DNA of 64,000 nucleotides, taken from NCBI GenBank assembly GCA_934693135.1, contig CAKUVA010000002.1, positions 62,001-126,000 of the forward strand. Reading direction: 5' to 3'. Made by a program: the position numbers and the translations under genes. Below, one piece after another: positions 10,103 through 18,809 of the stretch (position 1 is the stretch's first letter; each line of letters begins with the position of its first letter). The notes beneath the pieces were generated by a model that worked only from the letters and a program-made list of their open reading frames with translations, was not told the origin of the DNA and ran no database searches. The DNA is from an uncultured Bacteroidales bacterium (lineage in GTDB: Bacteria; Bacteroidota; Bacteroidia; Bacteroidales; UBA932).

Positions 10103-10432
10103 ATGAAAATGTTCAATGATTCTCACCTCGAGGTGAAAAAATATTTTACTGGTTCTTTCGAAACGCATCCCTATGAAGCAGGTTGGGCTGACGAGGCTAT
10201 CTTCTTCGTTATGGTGGAAAAAACGGAAGGTGAGCCAGTATTTACCGGTCAGGTGCAACTATCTCAAGACGGCGTACATTGGGCGGATGACGGAAGTGCT
10301 CCAGTAAAACTGAGAGGAGTAGGTCAGCATATAATAAAAGTGCAGCCTAATTTCGGAAACTACATACGTCTCGCTGTGAAGATAGATGGTGGAAAGATGT
10401 TTCTTAATCTACATATCGCATGCAAAGGTTAG
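10103..10432 (+). CDS. Small conserved hypothetical protein
   Basis: A 109-residue protein without signal peptide, membrane segment or recognisable catalytic motif. The pattern of short beta strands (FFVMVEKTEGEPVFTGQVQLS, HIIKVQPNFGNYIRLAVKI) suggests a small all-beta fold, perhaps a jelly-roll-like binding module. It lies 11 bp after the preceding unknown gene, and its last 13 bp overlap the start of the metallo-beta-lactamase gene, so the three are probably translationally linked. The frame is open to its stop and its codon use matches its neighbours, which supports a real gene. No function can be given. Confidence 0.65.
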   Translation: MKMFNDSHLEVKKYFTGSFETHPYEAGWADEAIFFVMVEKTEGEPVFTGQVQLSQDGVHWADDGSAPVKLRGVGQHIIKVQPNFGNYIRLAVKIDGGKMFLNLHIACKG

Positions 10433-11790
10433 CTGAAATATTTATACTGTCGCTCTTGGTCATCCCTCTTGCTTGTTCTTCGGACAGCAAGAAGGGGCCA
10501 GATGTGAAACCGATTCCAGAGCGTCCTTCAAGTGGTTTGGGAATTGAAGTCGGCAAAGTTATTCCTGCGTGGAAAGAAGGTGAGATGGATATCCATTTCA
10601 TAAACACCACGACTGGTGAATCTGCTTTTGTTATTATGCCTGACGGAACACAATTGCTCATTGATGCAGCGAGTTCTCTTCTGAAAACTAATAGCGATGA
10701 CAATACCACGAATACTGGGATTAGAAGTCGTTGGGATCCTATCGCTGCAGGAATGCGTGGCTCACAGATTATCGGGGATTACTTGAAGAAATGTATGGTT
10801 TGGACAGGCAATAATACTCTTGATTATGTGGTGATGTCTCATCTCCATAACGATCATATGGGGGATTGCAATTCATCTATGCCGAAGTCTTCAAAAGGAG
10901 GACCATATAGGATCAATGGCTTGACTGAAATCTTGGATGATTTTCCTGTTACTTGTATCATTGACAGAGGTTGGCCTAACTATGATTATCCTTTTGATAT
11001 GCAGAATCTTGCAAGTAATAAGACTACTATCAATAATTATATTCAAGCCGTAAAGTGGCATATTTCCAACACTGGACTTAGAGCGGAAATATTCAAGGCT
11101 GGGGCTGCAGATCAGATTACTCCTAAGACATCTAAATATGATGTTAAGGTGCAGAATATTGCAGTCAATGGAGAAATATGGACGGGCAGTGGTTCTAATG
11201 TGAAGATGACATTTCCAGAGAAGAAAGATATTATTGTAGCAAATCCTGCGAAGGTAGTTGGTACAGACAAATGCCCTCCAGAGAATATATGTAGCGCGGT
11301 TATGCGTATATCCTACGGTAAGTTCGATTATTTTGCGGGAGCGGATCTTCAGTACAATAATAAGTCAAATTTCGCTTGGAAAGATGCGGAACTTCCTTGT
11401 GCGAAGGTCGCTGGTGTAGTAGAGGTTATGAAGGCAGACCATCATGGATCTTCAGCCACGAATAGTCCTGATGCTCTCAGGGCACTGAATCCTCAAATCG
11501 TAGTAGTAAATTCTTGGGTTGATTCTCATCCTCGTACTGCAGTCTTGGCCCAAGCTGAAAAAGTGTTGCCTGCAGCAGACTTCTTCGTTACAAATTTATG
11601 GCTCGGTGACAGGCCAGCTGGTGTGGATGACAAGATAACTGAAGCGGAACTTTCGCGTGTAAAAGGGTATGATGGCAACGTAGTCATACGTGTAGTGGAC
11701 AACGGAGCGAAATATTATGTAATGACTACATCTGATTCTGATGGGAAGATGACTGTAAAGAAAATATCAGGTCCTTATACTTGCAGATAG
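10420..11790 (+). CDS. Metallo-beta-lactamase-fold lipoprotein (ComEC/Rec2-like hydrolase domain)
   Basis: The N-terminus has a lipoprotein signal with lipobox PLACS (Cys near residue 19). The metal-binding signature HxHxDH is present as H141-L-H143-N-D145-H146, and a second site reads D340-H341-H342-G343-S, the arrangement seen in the ComEC/Rec2-type branch of the metallo-beta-lactamase superfamily. These domains hydrolyse phosphodiesters or related esters with two metal ions. The stretch DMQNLASNKTTINNYIQAVKW (about 190-210) appears to be an insertion. The gene overlaps the preceding one by 13 bp and closes the operon before a strong hairpin terminator. A periplasmic or surface phosphodiesterase would fit the phosphatases nearby, but the substrate is not known. 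Confidence 0.75.
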   Translation: MQRLAEIFILSLLVIPLACSSDSKKGPDVKPIPERPSSGLGIEVGKVIPAWKEGEMDIHFINTTTGESAFVIMPDGTQLLIDAASSLLKTNSDDNTTNTGIRSRWDPIAAGMRGSQIIGDYLKKCMVWTGNNTLDYVVMSHLHNDHMGDCNSSMPKSSKGGPYRINGLTEILDDFPVTCIIDRGWPNYDYPFDMQNLASNKTTINNYIQAVKWHISNTGLRAEIFKAGAADQITPKTSKYDVKVQNIAVNGEIWTGSGSNVKMTFPEKKDIIVANPAKVVGTDKCPPENICSAVMRISYGKFDYFAGADLQYNNKSNFAWKDAELPCAKVAGVVEVMKADHHGSSATNSPDALRALNPQIVVVNSWVDSHPRTAVLAQAEKVLPAADFFVTNLWLGDRPAGVDDKITEAELSRVKGYDGNVVIRVVDNGAKYYVMTTSDSDGKMTVKKISGPYTCR

Positions 11791-11810
11791 GATTGAGGAT
11801 GCATAAATTA

Positions 11811-11841
11811 AACGAGGCGGCCCAATCGGTCGCCTCGTTTT
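11811..11841. terminator. Bidirectional rho-independent terminator
   Basis: A 9-bp GC-rich perfect stem (AACGAGGCG with CGCCTCGTT) encloses an 11-base loop that can pair further, and is followed by a T run on the plus strand. It lies 20 bp after the metallo-beta-lactamase gene and 19 bp before the end of the convergent phosphodiesterase gene, so it can serve both. Confidence 0.85.
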
Positions 11842-11859
11842 TATTAAAAATGAGAATTG

Positions 11860-14112
11860 TTATTTTACATATCCTCTTGTGATTTTCAGAAGTCTGTCTG
11901 GGTAGTTGGAGATGATAGCATCTACATGAAGGTCGACAAGACGCTGAATTTCTTCATTTGTATCTGCTGTCCAAGGCACGATCTTAATGCCTTCCTCATG
12001 ACATCTTTTCACGAGAGCCTCGTTGACAGTAGAATGTTCAGGGCTCAACCATTCAGGCTTGAAATTTATCTTTGCCATGTAGGTGTCGAAATCCACATCC
12101 TTGCCACCTGTGAGATAAGAAAGTTTTACCTGAGGGTATTTCTCATGCATGTAGTTCAATGCCCTTACATCGAAACACTGTACTACAAGTCTGTCTCCAA
12201 GATTCTTTGATAGAAGTAGTTCGATGCATCTATCCACGAATTCATGATATTCCGGCCAATCTTTGCCTTCAGCTTTGCCTTTCCTGCATTTAATCTCAAT
12301 ATTATATCTCATAGGGGTAAGTCCGAGCTTTGTAGTTAAGGTTTCTACAGAGTCAATTAGAGCTGAAGCCAGAGGTTTGATGGCAGGGGACTGCTCTTTT
12401 CCAGGCCATACTGTACTTGGACGTTTTCCTACATCATACTTTGCGATGGAGTCATAAGGCATGGTATAAAGATATTCCTTAGGTTCTTCAGGCTTTACTT
12501 CACTTCCATCAGGACGAGTTGCATAGCGTGAATGGAAATATGCATCATGAGAAACTACAATCTGCTTGTCTTGGCTTATTTGAAGGTCAAGTTCAAGTGT
12601 GTTGACTCCCATTTCTACGGCGTTGGTCATGGATGTAAAAGTATTCTCTGGCCAAAGACCAGCTCCTCCTCTATGAGCTTGGACATCCACATAAGAAGAC
12701 ATGTCTACATCGTATGTCCATTCCTGTCCGAATCGGCTCTTCACATATACTGTCACCTTCTTTGCATATTGGCTTGGAACCGCCATGAAATAATGTATGT
12801 TCAGTTTAGGGCGTCTGAATCCAGGAATATCTTTACCGAGCTTTTCATAGGTGTCTTCGATGATTCTGATATATGACGGAGAAACATCCTTTACTTGTTT
12901 CATTTCGCCCATTTCTTTACCATCTTCTGACCATGTTACAGTCCATTTGTCATCCCAATCCCAAATATTAGCTACTACAGCATTAGGGTGATAGAGACTC
13001 TGTCCTGGCTTGAGAACTTCTATCTGATAGTTGTCAGGAGCTTCAAGAGCGTGATAAAACCAGTTAATATCCTTACCTTTTACATTGAAAATCTCATATC
13101 CGGAAGGAGTACCATCGATGCACCAAGGTTCTTCAATCCACCATGAACCACTGATTGCTGCGGCATTGTGCTCCATGATATTGTCATTGATTCGGATATT
13201 GTCCATGATATGCGTATGTCCTGAGAGGAAGTCTACCTTGTATCCTTCCAGAACCTTCACCATATCAGCGCCTTTCTCGATAAACCATTTGTCTCCAGAT
13301 TTCCACCATCTTGCAATTGGGCTATGATGAGCGATGAAGATGTGTGTATCCTTTGAAACGTGAGTGAGAAGGTTTTTGACAAATGTGATTTCCTCATCAG
13401 TATAGGCCTCTACGAACTTCTTCTCAGCAACATACTGGATGTTCTTTAATCCTATAAACAAGTCCTTGCCCATGAAGAAAGCATAGTTGTAAGGACCGAA
13501 ATTGGCATAGTAGTCTTCTGAATAGCTACCGAACGGACGCTCTTTGTTATAGTCGTGATTTCCTGTCACTACGTATACAGGAAATCCGAATGCAGCGCAT
13601 TCTTTCTTGAACGACTTGAAAATCTCAGGAAGAGTCTTATCCCATCCAAGGTCTCCGAGCATGATTCCGACTACGGGTCCGTTAGCACGATATTTCTCGG
13701 CTTGAGCTTTTATGTCACGGCAAGGCTTTCCAGCGAATTGCTTCATCTGTGCCTTGTTCCTTATTTGAGGATCAGAGATGGAAAACAAGGTATAGGCTGA
13801 TTGGTCAGCTGTTTTTTGAAGGTTAAAGTCGAATTTGCTCTGTCCTTCGGCTACCTTGTAGAATTCTGGGGTACCACTGCTGAAATCAGCTACATATCCT
13901 GCAGGTGTTACAACGGATACGAATTTAGCATCATCTCGGATGTCGAACTTGAATGTTCCGTTTTTCTTGGTTACAGTAAAGTTGGTACCATCTGTTACAA
14001 GCACTCCTGACAGACTTTGTCCGTCACAGTGCACCTTGCCACTGACCTTTCTGGCATCTGCTACAACAAATACCGAAAGGAACATAAGCATTGACAAAAA
14101 AATCTTCTTCAT
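11860..14112 (-). CDS. Secreted metallophosphoesterase / glycerophosphodiester phosphodiesterase fusion
   Basis: A signal peptide (about residues 1-20) is followed by a small regulatory-like beta domain (21-100). A calcineurin-like phosphoesterase domain follows (about 105-330), with D114, GDLG at 152-155, GNHD at 184-187, HH at 262-263 and GHTH at 298-301 as metal ligands. A beta-rich linker domain (about 340-470) leads to a GDPD domain (475-750) with H480-RGG, E489-N490, E507/D509 and H522-D523, the catalytic set of GlpQ/UgpQ enzymes. GDPDs release sn-glycerol-3-phosphate from glycerophosphodiesters. The glpT gene lies immediately upstream on the same strand (8 bp), so product and importer are paired. 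Two hydrolases on one chain could act in sequence on one substrate; this is inference. Length and domain order look intact. Confidence 0.88.
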   Translation of the reverse strand: MKKIFLSMLMFLSVFVVADARKVSGKVHCDGQSLSGVLVTDGTNFTVTKKNGTFKFDIRDDAKFVSVVTPAGYVADFSSGTPEFYKVAEGQSKFDFNLQKTADQSAYTLFSISDPQIRNKAQMKQFAGKPCRDIKAQAEKYRANGPVVGIMLGDLGWDKTLPEIFKSFKKECAAFGFPVYVVTGNHDYNKERPFGSYSEDYYANFGPYNYAFFMGKDLFIGLKNIQYVAEKKFVEAYTDEEITFVKNLLTHVSKDTHIFIAHHSPIARWWKSGDKWFIEKGADMVKVLEGYKVDFLSGHTHIMDNIRINDNIMEHNAAAISGSWWIEEPWCIDGTPSGYEIFNVKGKDINWFYHALEAPDNYQIEVLKPGQSLYHPNAVVANIWDWDDKWTVTWSEDGKEMGEMKQVKDVSPSYIRIIEDTYEKLGKDIPGFRRPKLNIHYFMAVPSQYAKKVTVYVKSRFGQEWTYDVDMSSYVDVQAHRGGAGLWPENTFTSMTNAVEMGVNTLELDLQISQDKQIVVSHDAYFHSRYATRPDGSEVKPEEPKEYLYTMPYDSIAKYDVGKRPSTVWPGKEQSPAIKPLASALIDSVETLTTKLGLTPMRYNIEIKCRKGKAEGKDWPEYHEFVDRCIELLLSKNLGDRLVVQCFDVRALNYMHEKYPQVKLSYLTGGKDVDFDTYMAKINFKPEWLSPEHSTVNEALVKRCHEEGIKIVPWTADTNEEIQRLVDLHVDAIISNYPDRLLKITRGYVK

Positions 14113-14120
14113 ATTATCAA

Positions 14121-15530
14121 TTATTCTGTAGCTTTCTTTTCGCTTCTTATTAGCATTGCACAGAGAATTACTCCGATTCCGGCGCCTGCTGCGACTGTGA
14201 GGTTAGCGGCGTTCCAACCAAGAGAATTTGCAACGCTTCCAACGAAAATTTTTGAGCAGATGGCGTCACCGAGGAAGTAACCGAACAGACCTACGAAACC
14301 AGCAGCTGTGCCTGCTGCATTTTTAGGTACAAGATTCAATGCCTGAACACCTGTGAGTGCAACAGGACCATAGATGAAGAATCCGATCAGGCAGAGTGCT
14401 ACGTACACGAGGACTTTCTGCATTGAATGGCTCATTTCCATGTATCCGGCTCCTACAAACCAGTAGATTATGACTCCTATCATACATGCAAGCATACAGA
14501 TTACATTCATAGGAGCGCAACGACCCTTGAATATTTTAGATGTGGCGAGACCACACAGAATAGTTCCGAATGCGCCTACCAGATTGTGAACGGAGAATGC
14601 TACCTTACTCTCTGCGGCTGTCATGATTCCGGCATCCTGAAGGAATGTAGGTGCCCAGTCGCCAATGCCATAACGTACCATATATACAAAGATGTTGCTG
14701 AGAGCTACAATCCATAGGAGCTTGTTTTTGAACACATAGTCTATGAAGAGGACTTTGAATGGAAGTTTCTCTCCAGCAGCGCCTTTGCTTTTTACTCCAC
14801 TGTAGTCATTTCTGTATTCCTGAACGGAAGGAAGACCGCATGATTCTGGTGTGTCACGTATGGCCCACCAACAGAATATAGCTATGAGTATAGCTATGAT
14901 GGCAGGGAAGATGAAGTTGCCCCTCCAAGCCTGAGCTGCATCCATTCCAAATGTTGGAGCGAACAAAATGAAAAGTGACACTCCGGCGATAGCAAGGAAT
15001 CCGAGGGAGAAACTACCGATGGTATGAGATACATTCCAAATGCTCATCTTGAAGCTTCGTTCGTTTTGTGAGAACCAATGTGTCATGATGCGACCGCATG
15101 GAGGCCATCCCATTCCTGACAGCCAACCTACTATAAGCATGAGTACGAATATTACAGTCGTGTTCAATGCTGTATTTGCACCGTAAGGTATGATGCCGGT
15201 GACAATCATTACAAGTGCTGATAGCACAAGTCCTACACAGAGGAATTTTCTTGAATCTGAGCGGTCTGAAACGCTCCCCATTATGAATTTGCTGAATGCG
15301 TATGCAATGGAAACTGCAGACATCGCAAGTCCTACTTTGCCCGCATCAAGGATGCCGTTGGCGATCATGTCTGGTGCTGCCAAAGAAAGATTCTTGCGCA
15401 CGAGATAGTAACCTGCATATCCGAGGAAAGCACCGATGAATACTCTCCATCTCATCGAGTTGTAGACTTTAGGTACTTTTTCTGACGGAAGCTGCTGCTT
15501 AGGAGCAGGGGGATCAAAAAATCTTGCCAT
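14121..15530 (-). CDS. glpT: Glycerol-3-phosphate transporter, MFS organophosphate:phosphate antiporter
   Basis: A 469-residue protein with 12 predicted membrane helices and the organophosphate antiporter layout. Typical stretches are GYAGYYLVRKNLSLAAPDMI in helix 1, the loop FSKFIMGSVSDRSDSRKFL, and the GWLSGMGWPPCGRIMTHWFS segment that carries the family signature. I chose the ATG at 15530 (MARFFDPP) rather than an upstream ATG at 15599, because the extra 23 residues would cover the likely promoter and operator repeats. GlpT exchanges external glycerol-3-phosphate for cytoplasmic phosphate. It is followed 8 bp later by the phosphoesterase/GDPD fusion. It could transport another organophosphate of the same family (for example hexose phosphate), but the downstream GDPD favours glycerol-3-phosphate. 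Confidence 0.85.
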   Translation of the reverse strand: MARFFDPPAPKQQLPSEKVPKVYNSMRWRVFIGAFLGYAGYYLVRKNLSLAAPDMIANGILDAGKVGLAMSAVSIAYAFSKFIMGSVSDRSDSRKFLCVGLVLSALVMIVTGIIPYGANTALNTTVIFVLMLIVGWLSGMGWPPCGRIMTHWFSQNERSFKMSIWNVSHTIGSFSLGFLAIAGVSLFILFAPTFGMDAAQAWRGNFIFPAIIAILIAIFCWWAIRDTPESCGLPSVQEYRNDYSGVKSKGAAGEKLPFKVLFIDYVFKNKLLWIVALSNIFVYMVRYGIGDWAPTFLQDAGIMTAAESKVAFSVHNLVGAFGTILCGLATSKIFKGRCAPMNVICMLACMIGVIIYWFVGAGYMEMSHSMQKVLVYVALCLIGFFIYGPVALTGVQALNLVPKNAAGTAAGFVGLFGYFLGDAICSKIFVGSVANSLGWNAANLTVAAGAGIGVILCAMLIRSEKKATE

Positions 15531-15563
15531 TGATAATTGAATTTGTTTTATGTTTTTAGTTTT

Positions 15564-15595
15564 GTTTCGAAACATAATCGATTTACGTTTCGAAA
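15564..15595. repeat. Paired GTTTCGAAA palindromes upstream of glpT
   Basis: A perfect 10-bp palindrome GTTTCGAAAC (15564-15573) is repeated as GTTTCGAAA at 15587-15595, with centres about 23 bp apart (close to two helical turns). They lie just downstream of the -7 element of the glpT promoter, in the position expected of a repressor operator. The regulator is not encoded in an obvious position nearby. Confidence 0.5.
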
Positions 15596-15596
15596 G

Positions 15597-15604
15597 CAAA
15601 GTTA
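15597..15604 (-). promoter_or_regulatory. Putative glpT promoter, -7 element
   Basis: On the minus strand the sequence reads TAACTTTG, a full match to the Bacteroidota -7 consensus TAnnTTTG. It lies in the gap between the ABC-F gene stop and the glpT start. A matching -33 TTTG is not clear (TTTA at 20 bp). Confidence 0.5.
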
Positions 15605-15646
15605 CAATTATTTTTCGGAATAGCTAAATTCGAGAAAATTGTTTGG

Positions 15647-17446
15647 CTATTGGCAACTATCCTGAAGCTCAAGCCATCTCATCTCTTTTTCGTCGAGAAT
15701 ACTCTTTATTTGCCCGAATCTTTCTGATGCTTTCTGAAGTCCTTCGTAAGGCAATATCCCTTCTGACATCTGTTTCTCTAACTCTGCTTTCTCTTTTTCG
15801 AGAGATTCCATGTCCTTCTCCAGTTGTTCCAGTTCTTTCTGCTCCTTGTATGTCAGTTTTTTCTTTTTTGCCGGTTGTTGTACGGATTGAGCCACAACAT
15901 TGACTTGGCATGCAGTTTTGGCAGCTTTTTCTACTTTGGCAGCAGCTTTTTGTTTGGCTTCGTAGTCCTTTATATATTCATGGTATTCGCTGTAGGAGCC
16001 GATGAAATCTTTTACGACGCCATCTCCACAGAAAATAAACAAATGGTCTACGAGCCTGTCGAGGAAATGCCTGTCATGTGACACTATAATCAATGAGCCT
16101 TTGAATTCTTTTAAGTATTCTTCAAGCACGTCCAATGTCACGATATCCAAGTCATTGGTGGGCTCGTCCATTATGAGCAGATTAGGATTCTGCATCAGTA
16201 TGGTCATCAGATAGAGCCTTCTCCGTTCTCCTCCTGACAATTTGGAAACTTTAGTCGTAAACATGTCGTGGCTGAAGAGAAATTGATTCAATAAGTGAGT
16301 ATCGTTGACAGTTTGCATGACTGTCTGGTCCTCATTGAACTTCATCCCACTCTGCCGGTAATAGCCTATTTTTAGAGATTCTCCGCGCTCAATTATTCCT
16401 GTAATCTCTCCATTTTCAGGAATGTTGCCTGTGAGTATGTTGAGAAATGTAGATTTTCCTGTGCCATTCTTGCCGACAATACCGACTCTTTCAAATCTCT
16501 GAAAATTATATGTGAAGTGGCTGAGATATACATCATTGCCGTATCTGAAGCTGAGGTCTTTACAGTCAATAATCTTACTCCCAAGGCGTGAACCTCGGCT
16601 TATTTCGTCGAGGCTTACCTTACTGCTCGTGTATGTCTGTTCAGCCCTGTCTTTTAGGTCATGGAAGGCGTTGATTCTATATCTTGCTTTGCCGGTCCTT
16701 GCACATGGAGAACTACGAATCCATTCCAACTCACGACGCAGGATGTTGTTCACTTTTGCCGTCTCGGCATTGTAGTTGTCAATTCTTTCCTGTCTTTTTT
16801 CAAGATAATTTTCGTAATTACCCTTGTATGTGTATATCGCACCATGATCCATTTCCATAACCGTATTGCACACATGGTCAAGGAAATATCTGTCGTGAGT
16901 GACCATGAGGAGCGTGCTTCTTGAATGTCCGAGGTAGTTTTCCAAAAATTCGATTGCGTCAATGTCCAGATGGTTTGTCGGTTCGTCCATTATGAAAAAG
17001 TCCGCTTCAGACGCCAACATTACGGTCAATGCTACTCTTTTTATTTCACCTCCAGAAAGAGTTTTCATGATGGAGTCTCCAGAGAGCCCGAAATTTGTGA
17101 GAAATTTTTTTACTCTCAATTCGTATGCGAAAAGATTGTCATCATCAAGTCCATCCGTGAATTGTCGACTTGAATCCATCACTTGCGAGAAAATATCTTT
17201 TTCAGGATTGAATGTATATTCTTGTTCCAGAAAAGCTATCCTGATATGTTTCAGAAAGGTGATTTTCCCGCCGGAATCTGATTTGTCATTGCCGGCAAGA
17301 ATGCGGAGCAATGTGGATTTACCGGTTCCATTAGGAGCGATAAGTGCGATTTTGTCACCTTCATTTATATTGAACCCGATGTGTTCGAACAACACTTTTG
17401 GTCCATAACTTTTGCTGATGTTTTCTATCTGTAAGTACGATGCCAT
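15647..17446 (-). CDS. ABC-F family ATPase, Uup-like
   Basis: Two ABC ATPase domains lie in one soluble chain without membrane segments, the definition of ABC-F proteins. The first Walker A is at residues about 37-44 (PNGTGKST) and the second near 330 (GKNGTGKST). LSGGE signatures (TLSGGEIKR, KLSGGERRR) and Walker B stretches FIMDEPTNHLD and LIMDEPTNDLD are present. An arginine-rich linker separates the domains. The last 110 residues are a Lys/Glu-rich coiled coil (ELEQLEKDMESLEKEKAELE), which points to the Uup subgroup rather than EttA or antibiotic-protection factors. ABC-F proteins act on the ribosome or, for Uup, have been linked to branched DNA. The gene follows trkA by 3 bp and is the last gene of a tight minus-strand operon. 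Confidence 0.88.
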   Translation of the reverse strand: MASYLQIENISKSYGPKVLFEHIGFNINEGDKIALIAPNGTGKSTLLRILAGNDKSDSGGKITFLKHIRIAFLEQEYTFNPEKDIFSQVMDSSRQFTDGLDDDNLFAYELRVKKFLTNFGLSGDSIMKTLSGGEIKRVALTVMLASEADFFIMDEPTNHLDIDAIEFLENYLGHSRSTLLMVTHDRYFLDHVCNTVMEMDHGAIYTYKGNYENYLEKRQERIDNYNAETAKVNNILRRELEWIRSSPCARTGKARYRINAFHDLKDRAEQTYTSSKVSLDEISRGSRLGSKIIDCKDLSFRYGNDVYLSHFTYNFQRFERVGIVGKNGTGKSTFLNILTGNIPENGEITGIIERGESLKIGYYRQSGMKFNEDQTVMQTVNDTHLLNQFLFSHDMFTTKVSKLSGGERRRLYLMTILMQNPNLLIMDEPTNDLDIVTLDVLEEYLKEFKGSLIIVSHDRHFLDRLVDHLFIFCGDGVVKDFIGSYSEYHEYIKDYEAKQKAAAKVEKAAKTACQVNVVAQSVQQPAKKKKLTYKEQKELEQLEKDMESLEKEKAELEKQMSEGILPYEGLQKASERFGQIKSILDEKEMRWLELQDSCQ

Positions 17447-17449
17447 ATC

Positions 17450-18805
17450 TTATCTGAAAAATCTGTCAACTTCGGTGACTGCTGAAGGAAGAGCGAATAC
17501 CGCCACTCTGTCGTAGGCTTCTATCCTTGTATCTCCGACTGCGATGAAAGATTCATTTCCGCGTATGATGCCACCAATTATTGCATCTGAAGGAAAGTCT
17601 GTGTCTTTCAATGTATTCTTGGTTATGAGGCTATCTGGGGCTACGATGTATTCCAGAATCTCAGCTTCAGTCCCACTCATGTATTTTATGAAACGAACTT
17701 TGTTGCTGAGTGTCATCTTGAAGATTTTGCCTGCTGTTATAAGCTTCTTGTTGATTACGGCATCCACTCCCATTTCCTCCGCAAGGCGGATATACTCGAT
17801 GTTCTCAACTTCAGCTATAGTTCTCTCTACTCCAAATCTTTTGGCGACTACACATGCCAAAATATTTTCTTCATCATTTCCAGTAACCGCTACAAATGCA
17901 TCGAAGTTTTTTATATTCTCTTCAAGAAGGAAATCTGAGTTTCTTCCGTCTCCGTTGACTACCAAAACATTGTCAGCAGTGTTTTCGCTAAGCTCCATGC
18001 ATCTCTGCTTGTCAGCGTCGATTACTTTCACTGTGTCCACCTGGGAACTCATAGATTCCGCAACCATTTCGCCGATAGCTCCGGCTCCAAGAATCATTAC
18101 ATTGTTGATCTCAATATTACTTTTTCCAAGGAAATTCATGAGCGGAGCGATTCCTTCTCTCGTTGTGATGATAAACACAAGATCATGGTATTTGAACTTG
18201 GTGTCATATTTTGGCATCAACGTCTTTTCATCTCTGGATATAGCAACGACTCTGAAATGTTCTCCAAAAGTGACTGCTGCTGCGAATTCCGCTATCTTCA
18301 TGTCAATGATAGGGGAGTCATCCTCAAGACGGAATACTGCTAATTGGAGTTTGCCACGTGCGAAATCCATTGTCTCTGTAGACGCGGAATGCTTGAGCAG
18401 TCCGACAATCTCACCTGCAGCGATTTTTTCCGGGTAAAACATCAAGTCAATGCCCATCTCCGTGAAAAGATATTTATTTTCGAAAGATAAATACTCCTCA
18501 TCGTTTATTCTAGCGCACACTTTATGGCATCCGAGTTTTTTTGCCAGCAATGCACTTACAATATTGACGTCCTGAGATGTGCTCGGGTTTACAGCAATAA
18601 AAAGATCTGCATGTTCCACACCAGCATCTTTCAAAACCTTTATAGATGAAAGACTTCCTTCTATCGTGACAACGTCGGCAGAAGCACTCAATTTTGAGAG
18701 CCTTTCTGTGTTGCAGTCAATGACAGTTATGTCGTTGGCTTCATTGCTAAGCATTTTGGCAAGATGAGAACCTACTTCACCAGCGCCTTCTATAATGATA
18801 ACCAT
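17450..18805 (-). CDS. trkA: Trk potassium uptake regulator TrkA
   Basis: A 451-residue cytoplasmic protein made of two tandem RCK units. Each has a Rossmann NAD-binding domain (GAGEVGSHLAKML at the N-terminus, LGAGAIGEMVAES near residue 235) followed by a TrkA-C domain. It gates the TrkH/G potassium channel in response to nucleotide binding. I use the ATG at 18805 (MVIIIEGAGE), which leaves 4 bp after the stop of the glycosyltransferase gene; an ATG at 18847 would overlap that gene and add 14 residues before the Rossmann strand. No trkH is present in the window, so the membrane subunit must be encoded elsewhere. Confidence 0.9.
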   Translation of the reverse strand: MVIIIEGAGEVGSHLAKMLSNEANDITVIDCNTERLSKLSASADVVTIEGSLSSIKVLKDAGVEHADLFIAVNPSTSQDVNIVSALLAKKLGCHKVCARINDEEYLSFENKYLFTEMGIDLMFYPEKIAAGEIVGLLKHSASTETMDFARGKLQLAVFRLEDDSPIIDMKIAEFAAAVTFGEHFRVVAISRDEKTLMPKYDTKFKYHDLVFIITTREGIAPLMNFLGKSNIEINNVMILGAGAIGEMVAESMSSQVDTVKVIDADKQRCMELSENTADNVLVVNGDGRNSDFLLEENIKNFDAFVAVTGNDEENILACVVAKRFGVERTIAEVENIEYIRLAEEMGVDAVINKKLITAGKIFKMTLSNKVRFIKYMSGTEAEILEYIVAPDSLITKNTLKDTDFPSDAIIGGIIRGNESFIAVGDTRIEAYDRVAVFALPSAVTEVDRFFR

Positions 18806-18809
18806 AAAG

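Noticed and set aside
17544-18437. 297-codon plus-strand open frame opposite trkA
   Set aside because: It is antisense to a clear TrkA; the translation is rich in Ser/Leu/Ile runs typical of a shadow frame and has no domain.
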